From Streptomyces lydicus (GTDB lineage: Bacteria > Actinomycetota > Actinomycetes > Streptomycetales > Streptomycetaceae): DNA of 64,000 nt. Location of the stretch: NCBI RefSeq assembly GCF_000717345.1, contig NZ_JNZA01000004.1, forward strand, positions 186,001 through 250,000, read 5' to 3'. This document shows positions 7,912-16,838 of this stretch, piece by piece (position 1 is the first letter of the stretch; each line of letters begins with the position of its first letter). The position numbers were made by a program, and so were the translations under genes. The notes under the pieces were generated by a model. The model was not told the origin of the DNA. It saw only the letters and a program-made list of their open reading frames with translations, and made no database searches.

Positions 7912-9014
7912 CGCGCGGTGTCCGGCGGGGCGAGGCCGGCGAGGACGCTCTCCGCGGCGTCCGCGAGGGTGCCGAGCACCACCTCGTCGGCGCCGCCTCC
8001 GATGCCGAACAGCGCGGCCTGGGCGCGGAGTTCCTGGATCCCTCCGGTGGCGAAGCCGGCCGCGCCCCACAGCTGTCCGCAGGTGGTGAGGACGTGCTGC
8101 ACGGTCGGTCCGGCGGCCGCCTTGAGGGTGGCGGCGGCGGTGGTGTCGTGGTGTTCGGCCACCTCCTTCGCCAACGCGCCCACCAGGGCGTGGAGTTCCC
8201 GCACGCGGACCAGGCAGGCCGCGAAGCGCTGGCGTACCGCGTCCAGGTGCCACAGGGTGCCGTCGCCGTGGGCGCGGCCGGCCAGGTGCCGGTGGGTGTC
8301 CGTCAGGACGCGGCGGCACAGGGCGACGGCCCACTGCGCGCCGGCGAGGCGTTCGGTGGCGATGTGCCGGGCGAACAGCGGCAGGCCGAAGCCGGTGCGG
8401 CCCAGGACGTGGTCCCGGCCCAGCCGTACCCGGTCGAAGGTGACGTGGCCGGCGCCCGAGTCGGCGAACAGCGCGGAGTCGGCGGGGCGCACGGTCACGC
8501 CGGGGGCGTCGGCGGGCACCAGGACCCAGGTGAAGTGGGTGAAGTGCCGGCCGGGCCGGTGCCGGGCCAGGACGAGGAAGTGCTCGGCGGTGACGGTGTT
8601 GGCGATCCAGTTCTTCTCGCCGGTCACCTCCAGGGCGTCGTCGTCGAGGCGCACCTCGGTCCGCAGCGCGGTGAGGTCGGTGCCCGCGGTGACATCGGTG
8701 GCCGCCAGCGCGAGGGTGGCCCGGCCGCTGAGCGCACGCTCCAGGGCCTGCCGGGCCACCGGCGTGCGGCCGGTGGCCAGGAGCGGTAGCGCGGTGGCCA
8801 GTTGCACGCTGGCCGACAGGGTGGCGGCGAGCGAGAAGCGGGCGTCGACGGCGCCGAGCAGGCCGGCGAGGCGCCCTGGGTCGACGCCGGTGCCGGCCGC
8901 GCCGTCCCGGTAGACCTCGGCGATCAGGCCCGCCCGCCCGAGGGCGGCCCATACCTGGGAGCCGCTCGCGGTGGGCGGGAGCGCGTCGAGCGGGGCACTG
9001 CCGTGCTCAGGCAA
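7908..9014 (-). CDS. Acyl-CoA dehydrogenase-like flavoprotein (1)
   Basis: A 368-residue acyl-CoA dehydrogenase-fold protein: helical N-domain, beta-domain (VTGEKNWIAN and the following LARHRPG) and a C-terminal helical domain ending GGADEVVLGTLADA, where family members carry their FAD/pantetheine contacts. The start is TTG at 9014 with GGGAG six bases upstream, overlapping the next dehydrogenase gene by 8 bp. Beside an ACP, a PPTase and an adenylating enzyme it probably oxidises an acyl- or aminoacyl-S-ACP (as prolyl-S-PCP dehydrogenases do) rather than acyl-CoA; the substrate is unknown. Confidence 0.8.
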   Translation of the reverse strand: MPEHGSAPLDALPPTASGSQVWAALGRAGLIAEVYRDGAAGTGVDPGRLAGLLGAVDARFSLAATLSASVQLATALPLLATGRTPVARQALERALSGRATLALAATDVTAGTDLTALRTEVRLDDDALEVTGEKNWIANTVTAEHFLVLARHRPGRHFTHFTWVLVPADAPGVTVRPADSALFADSGAGHVTFDRVRLGRDHVLGRTGFGLPLFARHIATERLAGAQWAVALCRRVLTDTHRHLAGRAHGDGTLWHLDAVRQRFAACLVRVRELHALVGALAKEVAEHHDTTAAATLKAAAGPTVQHVLTTCGQLWGAAGFATGGIQELRAQAALFGIGGGADEVVLGTLADAAESVLAGLAPPDTAR

Positions 9015-10197
9015 AGCTCACTCCCTGGTCGCGCAGCGCGAGCCGGCCGTCGGCGAGGTGCAGCCGGTCGTTGCTGTAGTTGAGCGGTGCGGAGCGCAGG
9101 TCGCGCAGGGCGAGTTCGAGGCGGGTGGGTGAGTCCTTGAGGTAGCCGTGCCGCAGTCCGAGCGCGGCGACCAGGCCGTCGACGGCGGCCAGGCACTCCT
9201 CGGAGGCGGTGATCTTCAGCGCGTTGAGCTGGAGCTGCCGGGCGGGGGCGGAGAGGTCCGCGCCGGACTCCACGGTGCGCAGGGTCTGCTGCAGCAGCGC
9301 GTGCACCGCGTCCAGCCGCTGCCGGGCCCGGGAGACGCGGGTGAGCAGCAGCTCCGAGCCCGGCTCGAAGCGGGCGCGGCCCGCCGGACTGCGCAGCAGC
9401 TTCAGCACCCGGGAGAGCGCCCCCGCCGCGGTCCCCAGCCACACCGCCGACCAGCCCAGATGTGCCAGCGGCCCGAAGACGGCGGCGGCCACCTCGTGGA
9501 ACGCGCCCGGTTCGCCGATCACTTGGTGCGGGGGGATGCGCCCGGTCAGTCGCAGCGCGACGCTGTGGCTGGCGCGCATGCCCATCGGCTGCCAGTCGCC
9601 GGACGCGCCGATGTCGAGCTGGTCGCGGTGGGCGTACACCAGCGAGACCTGGTGCGCGGTGGCGTCGGCACCGGGGCTGCGCATGGTGATCAGGAAACCG
9701 TCGGCGTGCTCACCGCCGGTGACGATGGGCGCGGCCCGGTCGAGCACCAACTGCCCTTCTTCGTCGATGAGTTGGGCGTGGGCGCTGAGCAGGTGGCCGC
9801 CCTTGCCGGGTTCCGTGGTGACGGAGGCGAGGTAGCTCTCCCCCGCGGCGATGCCGGGCAGCAGTTCCGCGCGCAGCCGCTCGGTGCCGTACCGGACGAC
9901 GGCCTCGGTCTGCTGGCAGTGCATCGCGAAGATCATCCCGACCGACATGTCGCTGCGCCCGAGGGTCTGCGCGGCCGCGACCAGGTCCCGCACGGTACCG
10001 CCGAGTCCGCCGTACGCGGCGGGGACCAGCAGGCCGAGCAGGCCGGTGCGGCGGAGCGCGGCGAGGGCGTCCACCGGGAACTCCGCGGCGTGGTCGGTGC
10101 GCGCCAGGTGTTCCTCGGTGACCGCGGTGACCTCGGCCAGGCGGGCCGTCAGGTCCGGTGCGGCGGGCTGCGCCGCACGCGGGCTCGCGGCGGTCAT
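9007..10197 (-). CDS. Acyl-CoA dehydrogenase-like flavoprotein (2)
   Basis: A 396-residue acyl-CoA dehydrogenase-family protein with N-terminal helices (residues 10-125), a beta-domain around LVLDRAAPIVTGGEHADGF and C-terminal helices. It is clearly diverged from the neighbouring 368-residue paralogue, suggesting either a second oxidation or a heteromeric dehydrogenase. The ATG start at 10197 makes an ATGA overlap with the ACP gene; the longer upstream frame only covers the ACP gene in another frame. Role inferred from context: desaturation of a carrier-bound acyl intermediate. Confidence 0.8.
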   Translation of the reverse strand: MTAASPRAAQPAAPDLTARLAEVTAVTEEHLARTDHAAEFPVDALAALRRTGLLGLLVPAAYGGLGGTVRDLVAAAQTLGRSDMSVGMIFAMHCQQTEAVVRYGTERLRAELLPGIAAGESYLASVTTEPGKGGHLLSAHAQLIDEEGQLVLDRAAPIVTGGEHADGFLITMRSPGADATAHQVSLVYAHRDQLDIGASGDWQPMGMRASHSVALRLTGRIPPHQVIGEPGAFHEVAAAVFGPLAHLGWSAVWLGTAAGALSRVLKLLRSPAGRARFEPGSELLLTRVSRARQRLDAVHALLQQTLRTVESGADLSAPARQLQLNALKITASEECLAAVDGLVAALGLRHGYLKDSPTRLELALRDLRSAPLNYSNDRLHLADGRLALRDQGVSFA

Positions 10198-10508
10198 GCG
10201 GTCGCCCGGCCGTCGGCTCCGGTACCGGGCGCGGAGACGGGCCCGTCGTCGGGCCGTGCGCCGGCCTCCTCCGGGAGCTGTGCGGCGATCACCCGCCACA
10301 GGCTGCCGGCGGTCGCGAAGGTGGTGTCGTTGAGTTCCTCGTCCGGCAGGGTGATGCCGTAGGTGTCCTCGACGGCGAAGAGCAGCTCGATGGCCTGCAT
10401 GGAGTCGACGCCGAGCGCGCGCAGGTCGGTGTCGGGGGTGAGGGTGAGGTCGTCGGGGCCGGTGTGCTTGAGGAAGGGGCGCAGCAGTGCGGTGAAGCGG
10501 GCGTCCAT
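10194..10508 (-). CDS. Acyl/peptidyl carrier protein
   Basis: A 104-residue carrier protein with the phosphopantetheine site LGVDSMQAIEL (Asp35-Ser36) and the predicted four-helix layout, plus a disordered Gly/Ala-rich C-terminal tail of about 25 residues. It is encoded between the BtrH-like/ACP fusion and two acyl-CoA dehydrogenases, so it is the likely carrier on which the acyl group is dehydrogenated. Confidence 0.9.
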   Translation of the reverse strand: MDARFTALLRPFLKHTGPDDLTLTPDTDLRALGVDSMQAIELLFAVEDTYGITLPDEELNDTTFATAGSLWRVIAAQLPEEAGARPDDGPVSAPGTGADGRATA

Positions 10509-10534
10509 GGGGGCCTCTCTGGGGTGCGGGGCGG

Positions 10535-11692
10535 TCAGCGGGCGATGCGGCAGAGGTCGTCGACCCGGCGGAGGTTCGCCGGGACGAGGTCGTCGGCGTC
10601 GAACTCGGTGCCCAGTTCGCTCTCCAGCCGCTCGATGATCTCGATCAGCCGGAAGGAGCTGAACGAGGCGAACGAGTCGAAGGGGCTGCCGTCGAGGAGG
10701 GCGGCGGGCGGTACGCCGAGTACCGCGCCGGCCACGGCGGCGACGCGGCGGCGCAGGGCGTCCTCGGCGGCCGGCACCGGGCCGGGGGCGGCCGGGGAGG
10801 CGGTGGGGTGGCTGCCGAAGACGGTCAGGTCGGCGGCGAGCGCCTCGCGCAGCCGGTCGACGACGCCGGGTGGTTCGGCGTGGCCGCGGGAGACCCGGCG
10901 GTGGGCGAGGTAGGTCTGTTCGACGACCTTGTCCCAGGCCCGCAGGTGGGCGCGTTCGGCGGCCGCCTCGGCGGCTCCGCGGGCGAACAGCGCGCGGTAG
11001 GCGGCGTGCAGTTTGCGGGCGCGGGCGAGCAGCCAGGTCTCGACGGTGAGCTGGTCGACCGCCCGGGCGCGGTCCGCGCAGGCGTCGTACGCGGCGAGGT
11101 AGCCGGCGACCGCGGCCGCGTCCGCGGTGTGTGCGGGCGGCAGGGCGTCGACGGGCCGGGCGCCGACCGGCACCAGCTCGATGACCTCGGCGGATGCCAG
11201 CTCCGCGAGGTCGTCGTCGGCGAGCACCCAGTGGCCGGGGGTGGCGGTGCCCCAGGCGGTGTCGCTGCGGTAGGCGTCGGTGATGTGCCAGCCGTCGGGG
11301 CCGGCGGCCATCAGGAAGCTGTGCTCCATGTGCGCGCGCCGGTGGTACGGCAGCCAGGGCAGCAGGTAGGCGTCGGCGACGGCGTAGCGCACCCCGCCGT
11401 CCTTGCGCAGCGCGGCGAGCAGCTCGCCGCGGGTCAGCCGTTCCCGGCTCGCCACGCGCAGGCCCAGCAGCCCGGTCGCGGTGGTCAGTTGCACGGTCAG
11501 CGGCGGGTCGACGGTCGGCAGTCCGTCCGCGCCTGCCCAGCTGCCGAAGTCCAGCCGTGCGCCGAGCCGGAGGTGCGCGCCGGGGCCGTAGTGGTGGTCC
11601 GCGAGCACCGCCAGATTGACCTGGATGCAGTCCAGCAGACCGCTGTGGACCGATCCGAGGTCGAACTGCTCGGGTTCGACGGTGACTGCCAT
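10535..11692 (-). CDS. BtrH-like acyltransferase domain fused to a C-terminal ACP-like domain
   Basis: A 385-residue protein not matching a simple textbook family. The N-terminal half looks like the BtrH N-terminal / C39-peptidase-like fold: a Cys at the start of a helix (C22 in LDCIQVNLAVLADHHYG), a central His (AHMEHSF, H124) and an Asp (WHITDAY, D139) could form a thiol triad. BtrH of butirosin biosynthesis moves an acyl group from an ACP to an amine. The last 80 residues resemble a carrier protein, but the usual DSL reads SSF (SFSSFRLIEIIERLE), keeping the Ser. ATG at 11692, RBS AAGGA. Proposed role: transfer of a carrier-bound acyl group to an amine or amide. Confidence 0.65.
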   Translation of the reverse strand: MAVTVEPEQFDLGSVHSGLLDCIQVNLAVLADHHYGPGAHLRLGARLDFGSWAGADGLPTVDPPLTVQLTTATGLLGLRVASRERLTRGELLAALRKDGGVRYAVADAYLLPWLPYHRRAHMEHSFLMAAGPDGWHITDAYRSDTAWGTATPGHWVLADDDLAELASAEVIELVPVGARPVDALPPAHTADAAAVAGYLAAYDACADRARAVDQLTVETWLLARARKLHAAYRALFARGAAEAAAERAHLRAWDKVVEQTYLAHRRVSRGHAEPPGVVDRLREALAADLTVFGSHPTASPAAPGPVPAAEDALRRRVAAVAGAVLGVPPAALLDGSPFDSFASFSSFRLIEIIERLESELGTEFDADDLVPANLRRVDDLCRIAR

Positions 11693-11766
11693 ATTCCGTT
11701 CACATTCCTTGGGTGGGTGGTGGTTCGTCGTGCGGTGCGGTGCGGTGGGAGGTGGCTGCCGGCCGG

Positions 11767-12480
11767 TCAGAGCCACGGGGGCAGGACGGGCAGCTCCGCC
11801 GTCGAGTGGAGTTCCCGGCCGGCCGAGCGGCCGGCCAGCCAGGCGAGCACGTCGGCGGTCGTGCCGGAGACGACCGGGCCGCCGGTGCCGAACCGCCCGA
11901 GCAGCGCGCCCTCGCGGTCGCTGAGGACGAAGTCCGGTACGCCGTCGGCCTCGGCGTAGTAGCCCAGTACGTCGTCGAGGATGATCTGCCGGGCCGCCTC
12001 GGGGATGTCGGCGATGCGGTAGCCGAGGTCCAGGTCGACGTGGTGGAGTTCGAGTTCGCGGATCCGGATGACCAGGATCCGCCGCGGGGTGCAGAGTTCC
12101 CCGGTGAAGGGGCGGACGGTGGCCTGCCAGGCGGGCGCGGGGAGTTCCTCGACGGTGTTCCGGAAGCTCTCGGCGGTCTCCCGGACGTCGGCCACCAGGG
12201 CGCCGGCGGGCCGGTGGGCGCCCGCCTCGATCTCGGCGTCCCGGGCCGCCCGGCTGGCGTACTGGGGTGTGGGGACGCCCGTACGGGCCCATTCCAGCAG
12301 CCGCTCCAGGGCGGGGGCCTGGCGGGCCAGGTGGCTCAGGACGTGGCCGCGGGTCCAGCCGGTGAGCCGGGACGGGGCGCCGACGTCCCGGTCGTCGAGC
12401 CCGGCCAGGCCGGCCAGCAGCCGGTCGGTGGCCGCGGCGATCACCCCGAAGGACTCCGGGGTGGGCGGTATTTCCTTCAC
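11767..12480 (-). CDS. Maleylpyruvate isomerase / DinB-like mycothiol-dependent family protein
   Basis: A 237-residue protein of the actinobacterial TIGR03083/DinB-like family. The N-terminal segment LTGWTRGHVLSHLA contains the family metal-binding His, and ELELHHVDL supplies further ligands. Members bind a divalent metal and often use mycothiol. GTG start at 12480 overlaps the aminotransferase stop (GTGA). What it does in this cluster is unclear: isomerisation, thiol transfer or detoxification of a reactive intermediate are possible. Confidence 0.75.
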   Translation of the reverse strand: MKEIPPTPESFGVIAAATDRLLAGLAGLDDRDVGAPSRLTGWTRGHVLSHLARQAPALERLLEWARTGVPTPQYASRAARDAEIEAGAHRPAGALVADVRETAESFRNTVEELPAPAWQATVRPFTGELCTPRRILVIRIRELELHHVDLDLGYRIADIPEAARQIILDDVLGYYAEADGVPDFVLSDREGALLGRFGTGGPVVSGTTADVLAWLAGRSAGRELHSTAELPVLPPWL

Positions 12481-13748
12481 GATGCTCCCTTCAGCCGGGT
12501 GAAGCCCCGGGCGATCGCGGCGAGTTCACCGGCGATGTGCGGCAGGCGGGTGGGGTCGTCGGCCCGCAGCGCCTGTTCCTGCTGCCGCTCGTCGCCGTAC
12601 AGCAGGCTGGTGGCGGCCTTGAAACGCAGCGCCTGCGGGTCGTCGCCCAGCAGATGGCCGCCGAGGACGACGAGTCCCGCGTCGTCGAGGAGGCGGGCGG
12701 CGAGCGACGCGGAGTCGGTGACGCCGCGTGCGGCGAGCGGGCCGCGCAGCGGTGCGAAGTCCGGGTAGACGTAGAACCCGCCGGTGGGCGGGCGGCAGTC
12801 GGCGCCCGCCTCGACGGCGATCCGGTGCACGGCCCGGGCCACCGCGCCGTGCAGCCGGGCGCTCGCCCGCATCCGTTCGACGATCTCCGGCGGCTCGGCG
12901 TAGGCGTACTCCGCGACCTGCTGCATCGGACCGGCGAGCGTCGACCAGATCTCGCTGGCCGCGGCGACCACGGCGTCCCGCAGCAGTGCGCCGGTGTCGC
13001 CGGCCGGGAAGCGGGCCACACCGATCCGCCAGCCGCCGAGTCCGAGCGTCTTGGACAGTCCGCTGGTGACGACGGTGCGCTCGGGCGCCACCTCGGCGGG
13101 GCTGAGGAAGGCGGTGGCCGCGGGGTCGTGGAGGATGTCGCGGTAGATCTCGTCGGAGACGATCAGCAGGTCCTCGGCCCGGGCGAGCGCGCACAGTTCG
13201 CGGATCAGTGCGGGCGGGGCGACGGTTCCGGTCGGGTTGTCCGGGAGGGTGAGGACCAGCAGCCGGGGGTCGGCGCCGGCCGCCCGGGCCCGGCGGAGGG
13301 TGGCGCGCAGGGCGGCCGGTTCGGGGACGCCGCCGCACTGTGCGGGGATCGGTACGCCGAAGACCTTCTTGCCGGCGTAGACCGCCTGCGGGGCGTAGCT
13401 GTTCCAGGCGGGGCGGGGCAGCAGCAGATCGCCGGGGACGACCAGTTGCAGCGCCATCAGCAGCGGCTTGCTGCCGGGCGCGACGATCACTTGGCCGGCC
13501 TCGGTGGGCAGCCGGCGGCGGGTGAAGTAGCCGGCCACCGCGTCGCGTACGCCCTCGGCGCCGGCCACCGGGCCGTAGGCGGCGCGGGCCGCGCCGGCCG
13601 CCAGCCGGTCGGCCAGCTGCGGCAGCACCGGCAGCCGGGCCTCGCCGAACGCGAGGTGGACCAGGGACTCCCCCGCGGCGCGGCGCCGGTCGACCATCTG
13701 GTTGAGCGCCAGGTTCGGGGAGGGTGGCGCGGCGGTGACGGCGGTCAT
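12477..13748 (-). CDS. PLP-dependent class I/II aminotransferase
   Basis: A 423-residue fold-type I aminotransferase. The recognisable segments are the coenzyme-stacking region (LPRPAWNSYAPQ), LTLPDNPTGT, the PLP-phenol Asp in IVSDEIYRDI, and the Schiff-base Lys in VVTSGLSKTLGLGGWRIG. ATG at 13748 overlaps the stop of the aminomutase gene by ATGA. It may transaminate the amino acid made by the neighbouring aminomutase or remove/install an amino group on the acyl precursor. Confidence 0.85.
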   Translation of the reverse strand: MTAVTAAPPSPNLALNQMVDRRRAAGESLVHLAFGEARLPVLPQLADRLAAGAARAAYGPVAGAEGVRDAVAGYFTRRRLPTEAGQVIVAPGSKPLLMALQLVVPGDLLLPRPAWNSYAPQAVYAGKKVFGVPIPAQCGGVPEPAALRATLRRARAAGADPRLLVLTLPDNPTGTVAPPALIRELCALARAEDLLIVSDEIYRDILHDPAATAFLSPAEVAPERTVVTSGLSKTLGLGGWRIGVARFPAGDTGALLRDAVVAAASEIWSTLAGPMQQVAEYAYAEPPEIVERMRASARLHGAVARAVHRIAVEAGADCRPPTGGFYVYPDFAPLRGPLAARGVTDSASLAARLLDDAGLVVLGGHLLGDDPQALRFKAATSLLYGDERQQEQALRADDPTRLPHIAGELAAIARGFTRLKGAS

Positions 13749-15127
13749 CTCGGGCTCCTTCGCGTACGGGTGGCGGCGTGGTCCTCGTGGCCGTCCGGCG
13801 GTGCGCTGCCGGCCGGGGCGCCGCCGCGCAGGGCGGCCGCGAGGTCGGGCGGGGTGGCGGGGTCCAGCTCCAGTTCGTCGAGCCAGGCGGCGTGCGGCGA
13901 GTAGCGGGCCCGGAACGGCCTGCCGACCAGGGAGGGGACGCGTGCCTGGAGCATCCGCAGTTGGAAGTGGGCGCCGTCGGGTGTCTCCTCGACGCCGTCC
14001 ACCACGACCTTGCCGGGCGTCGCCGACATGACCGGGCCGCGGACGGTGCGGGCGAGGCCGGGCAGGGTCCGGTACGCCTCGGTGAAGAGGGTGACGGCCC
14101 GGGCCAGCGGCACCTTGAAGTAGTCGTAGGGACCGGTGTCCCGTTCCACGAAGAGGTAGTAGGGCACCGCCCCGGCCGCCAGTTCGGCCCGCCACAGCTC
14201 GCTCCATACCGCGGCGTCGTCGTTGACGTGGGCGATCAGCGGCGCCTGGCAGTAGACCACCGCGCCGGTGGCGCGGATCCGGGCCACGGCCCGCTGCGCG
14301 AGGTCGGTGGCCAGCTCGCGGGGGTGGCTGAAGTGCGCCATCACGGCGAGCTGCCGGCCGGTGGCCACGATCCGCTCGAACAGCCGCAGTACGTCGTCGG
14401 CGTCCGGGTCGGTGACGTACCGCTGCGGCCAGTAGGCGACGGATTTGGTGCCGATCCGCAGGGTGCGGACGGTGTCGATGCCGAGCAGCGGTTCCAGGTG
14501 GGTGCGCAGCCGCTCGGTGGACATCACCATCGGGTCGCCGCCGGTGACCAGGACGTCGTGCACCTCGGGGTGGGCGCGCAGGTAGCCGATCAGTCCGCCG
14601 GGGTCGGGGGCGGCGAAGCGCAGATCGGCGTCGCCGATGAACTGCGCCCAGCGGAAGCAGTAGGTGCAGTAGGCGTGGCAGGTCTGGCCCTGGCCGGGGA
14701 AGTAGAGCACCGTCTCGCGGTATTTGTGCTGGAGGCCCGGGAGCGGGACGCCGTCCTGGCGCGGCACGTTGAGCTGCTGCTGGCCGGAGGGGTGCGGGTT
14801 GAGGCGGCGGCGGATGTCCTGGACGGCCTCGCGCAGCAGCAGCTTGTCGGCGGGGTCGGCGGACAGCTTGGCGAGCTGCTCCTCGTCGGCCCGGGCGAGC
14901 ATGCCGCGCTGCGGGAACGTCAGCTGGAACATCGGGTCGTCGGGGGTGTTCTCCCAGTCGATGAGCTGGGTCAGGACGTACTCGTTGACGCGGAACGGCA
15001 GGACGAGCGACACCCGCCGTACCGTCTCGCGGAGGTCGTCGGGCAGGCCGTGCCGCCGGGCGATGTCGTCGAGGTGGCGCGGGCCGAACGCCTTGAAGCG
15101 GGCGGGCTCCGGCAGGGCGGCCGGCAT
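13745..15127 (-). CDS. KamA-family radical SAM/PLP 2,3-aminomutase, non-lysine type
   Basis: A 460-residue radical SAM enzyme of the lysine 2,3-aminomutase family. The [4Fe-4S] motif is C150-x3-C154-x2-C157 (CHAYCTYCFRW), followed by TGGDPMV, and the PLP Lys is probably K373 (SATPGKVVV). By eye-alignment, the two Asp residues that hold the lysine side-chain ammonium in clostridial KamA fall at Arg329 and Ser368 (FVERDTGPYDYF; RGPVMSATPG), so the substrate is probably not lysine; a carboxylate- or hydroxyl-bearing amino acid is more likely. It shares one base (TGATG) with the carbamoyltransferase gene. Expected product: a beta-amino acid. Confidence 0.85.
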   Translation of the reverse strand: MPAALPEPARFKAFGPRHLDDIARRHGLPDDLRETVRRVSLVLPFRVNEYVLTQLIDWENTPDDPMFQLTFPQRGMLARADEEQLAKLSADPADKLLLREAVQDIRRRLNPHPSGQQQLNVPRQDGVPLPGLQHKYRETVLYFPGQGQTCHAYCTYCFRWAQFIGDADLRFAAPDPGGLIGYLRAHPEVHDVLVTGGDPMVMSTERLRTHLEPLLGIDTVRTLRIGTKSVAYWPQRYVTDPDADDVLRLFERIVATGRQLAVMAHFSHPRELATDLAQRAVARIRATGAVVYCQAPLIAHVNDDAAVWSELWRAELAAGAVPYYLFVERDTGPYDYFKVPLARAVTLFTEAYRTLPGLARTVRGPVMSATPGKVVVDGVEETPDGAHFQLRMLQARVPSLVGRPFRARYSPHAAWLDELELDPATPPDLAAALRGGAPAGSAPPDGHEDHAATRTRRSPR

Positions 15128-16806
15128 CAGCGGGCACCTCCCGCGCGGTTCGGCTTGCGGTACAGGGCGTCGCCGAGCACCAGGAAGTCCAGGTCCATGG
15201 CGCGGAAGGCGGCGAGGGCGTCGTCGGCGGTGTTGACGACGGGATCGCCCTTGTCGTTGAAGGAGGTGTTGAGCAGGACGGGTGGCGCCCCGTGCCGCTG
15301 GAGGGCGTCCAGGGCCGCGCCGACGGCGGGCGCCTCGTCGCCGTGCAGCACCTGCGGGCGGGTGGTGCCGTCGATGTGGACGACGCCGGGGGCGACCCGG
15401 CGGCCGAGTGCGGTGGCCTTGGCCGCGCCGAGCATGTAGAGGCTCAAGTACTCCTGTTGCTCCCACAGTTGGCTGCCGTAGTCGGGCCGGGTGACGCCGG
15501 CGAACGGCCGCCACTGCTCGCGGTTCTTGAGGGTGTTGACCCGGGTGTTGACCTCGGCGGTGTCCGGTACGGCGATGATCGACCGCCGGCACAGCGCGCG
15601 CGGCCCCACCTCGGCGCGCCCCTGGGCGACCGCGCCCACCTGCCCGTCCAGCAGCAGCCCGGCCAGCTCGTCGATGTCCAGCTCGGCCCGCACCAGCCCC
15701 GAAATATCCCCCGCCCCCGCCGCGTTGAGGCGATCAGGGGCCCCCACCTCCACCCCCAGATAGGGACTCAGCGCACCCTCCCGCCTCCGGGGCGGCCGTA
15801 CGGTCCAGGCCGCGCCGAGGGCGACGCCCGCGTCGTGCGGTACCGGCGGTACGTACAGCGGGCCGGGCAGGGTGCCGTTGGTGCTGCAGTTGAGGGCGAC
15901 CCCGCCGCTCAGGCACAGCGCGTCGACCCCGGCCGTCTTCCGGGTGAGCGCGGCGAGGTGGGTGACGGTCTGCTCGATGAGGCGTTGCGCGGTGTACGCG
16001 ACGAGGATCGCGTTCGGGTCCTCGGTCAGACGGTCCTCGGGTGCGCTCGGGCCGTCCGCCCCGGCGATCTTCGTGTAGTGCTCCCGCCAGCGGCCGACGA
16101 CGGTGCCGTACTGCTCCTTGATCTCGTCCGCGGTGGCGGTCCCGCGGTTCTCCGTCAACGGGTCGACGGCGAGGTGGAAGTCGTCCGCGGTGAGCTCGAC
16201 GAGGGGTGCCACCTCCAGCTGGGCGGCGCGTCCGTAGGCGGCCAGGCCCATCGTCTTGCCGGCGTTGAGGAAGGAGAAGCCCAGCCAGGTGGAGGCGGCG
16301 TCGTAGGCGTAGCCGAGTGAGGCGGTGCGCTGCCAGCTGCGCTCCAGCCGGGGTTCGGCGCCGTCCTCGTAATGCCAGATGGTGGAGGACTCGTTCTCCC
16401 CGTGGCCGTCGATCACCAGCACGCCGGCCTCGGTGAACGGCGAGGCGTAGAAGGAGGACGCGGCGTGCGCCTGGTGGTGCGGGACGCGGACCACCTCGGG
16501 GGTGTGGTCGCCGAAGTCCAGTCCGACGGCGTACGCGAGGAAGTCCGCGTCGGAGGCGAACCGCCGGGGGTAGAGCTGCTCGCTGTCCCAGCCGAGGGCG
16601 ACGACGTCGATGTCGGCGGCGGTGATGCCGGCCTGCGCGAGGCAGAAGCGGGCGGCGCCGGCCGGCTTGCGGTAGAGGGAGTGGCGGCGGCGGTTGCAGC
16701 GCTCCTCCTCGGTGAAGGCGATGACCTCGCCGTCGCCGTTGACGAGGCAGGCGGCGGTGTCGTGCCAGCCGGTGGGTGGTGCGTTGACGCCAAGGATCCA
16801 GGTCAT
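15127..16806 (-). CDS. NodU/CmcH/TobZ-family O-carbamoyltransferase
   Basis: A 559-residue carbamoyltransferase. The N-terminal Kae1-like domain contains HHQAHAASSFY and DGHGENESS motifs that bind iron and ATP and make carbamoyl-adenylate; the C-terminal domain has NREQWRPFAG and LLNTSFNDKGDPVV. The enzyme uses carbamoyl phosphate to put a carbamoyl group on a hydroxyl of a natural product. Its presence implies the product carries a hydroxyl-derived carbamate (or, less often, an N-carbamoyl). ATG at 16806; it lies 32 bp downstream of the tandem ATP-grasp gene. Confidence 0.92.
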   Translation of the reverse strand: MTWILGVNAPPTGWHDTAACLVNGDGEVIAFTEEERCNRRRHSLYRKPAGAARFCLAQAGITAADIDVVALGWDSEQLYPRRFASDADFLAYAVGLDFGDHTPEVVRVPHHQAHAASSFYASPFTEAGVLVIDGHGENESSTIWHYEDGAEPRLERSWQRTASLGYAYDAASTWLGFSFLNAGKTMGLAAYGRAAQLEVAPLVELTADDFHLAVDPLTENRGTATADEIKEQYGTVVGRWREHYTKIAGADGPSAPEDRLTEDPNAILVAYTAQRLIEQTVTHLAALTRKTAGVDALCLSGGVALNCSTNGTLPGPLYVPPVPHDAGVALGAAWTVRPPRRREGALSPYLGVEVGAPDRLNAAGAGDISGLVRAELDIDELAGLLLDGQVGAVAQGRAEVGPRALCRRSIIAVPDTAEVNTRVNTLKNREQWRPFAGVTRPDYGSQLWEQQEYLSLYMLGAAKATALGRRVAPGVVHIDGTTRPQVLHGDEAPAVGAALDALQRHGAPPVLLNTSFNDKGDPVVNTADDALAAFRAMDLDFLVLGDALYRKPNRAGGAR

Positions 16807-16838
16807 GGGTCGGTCTTTCTTCGTCGGCAGGTGGTCGG

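Noticed and set aside
13745..15127. Idea that the cluster makes a streptothricin-type beta-lysine compound because of the aminomutase and carbamoyltransferase
   Set aside because: The aminomutase lacks the lysine-binding aspartates and no streptothricin-type NRPS or gulosamine genes are present.
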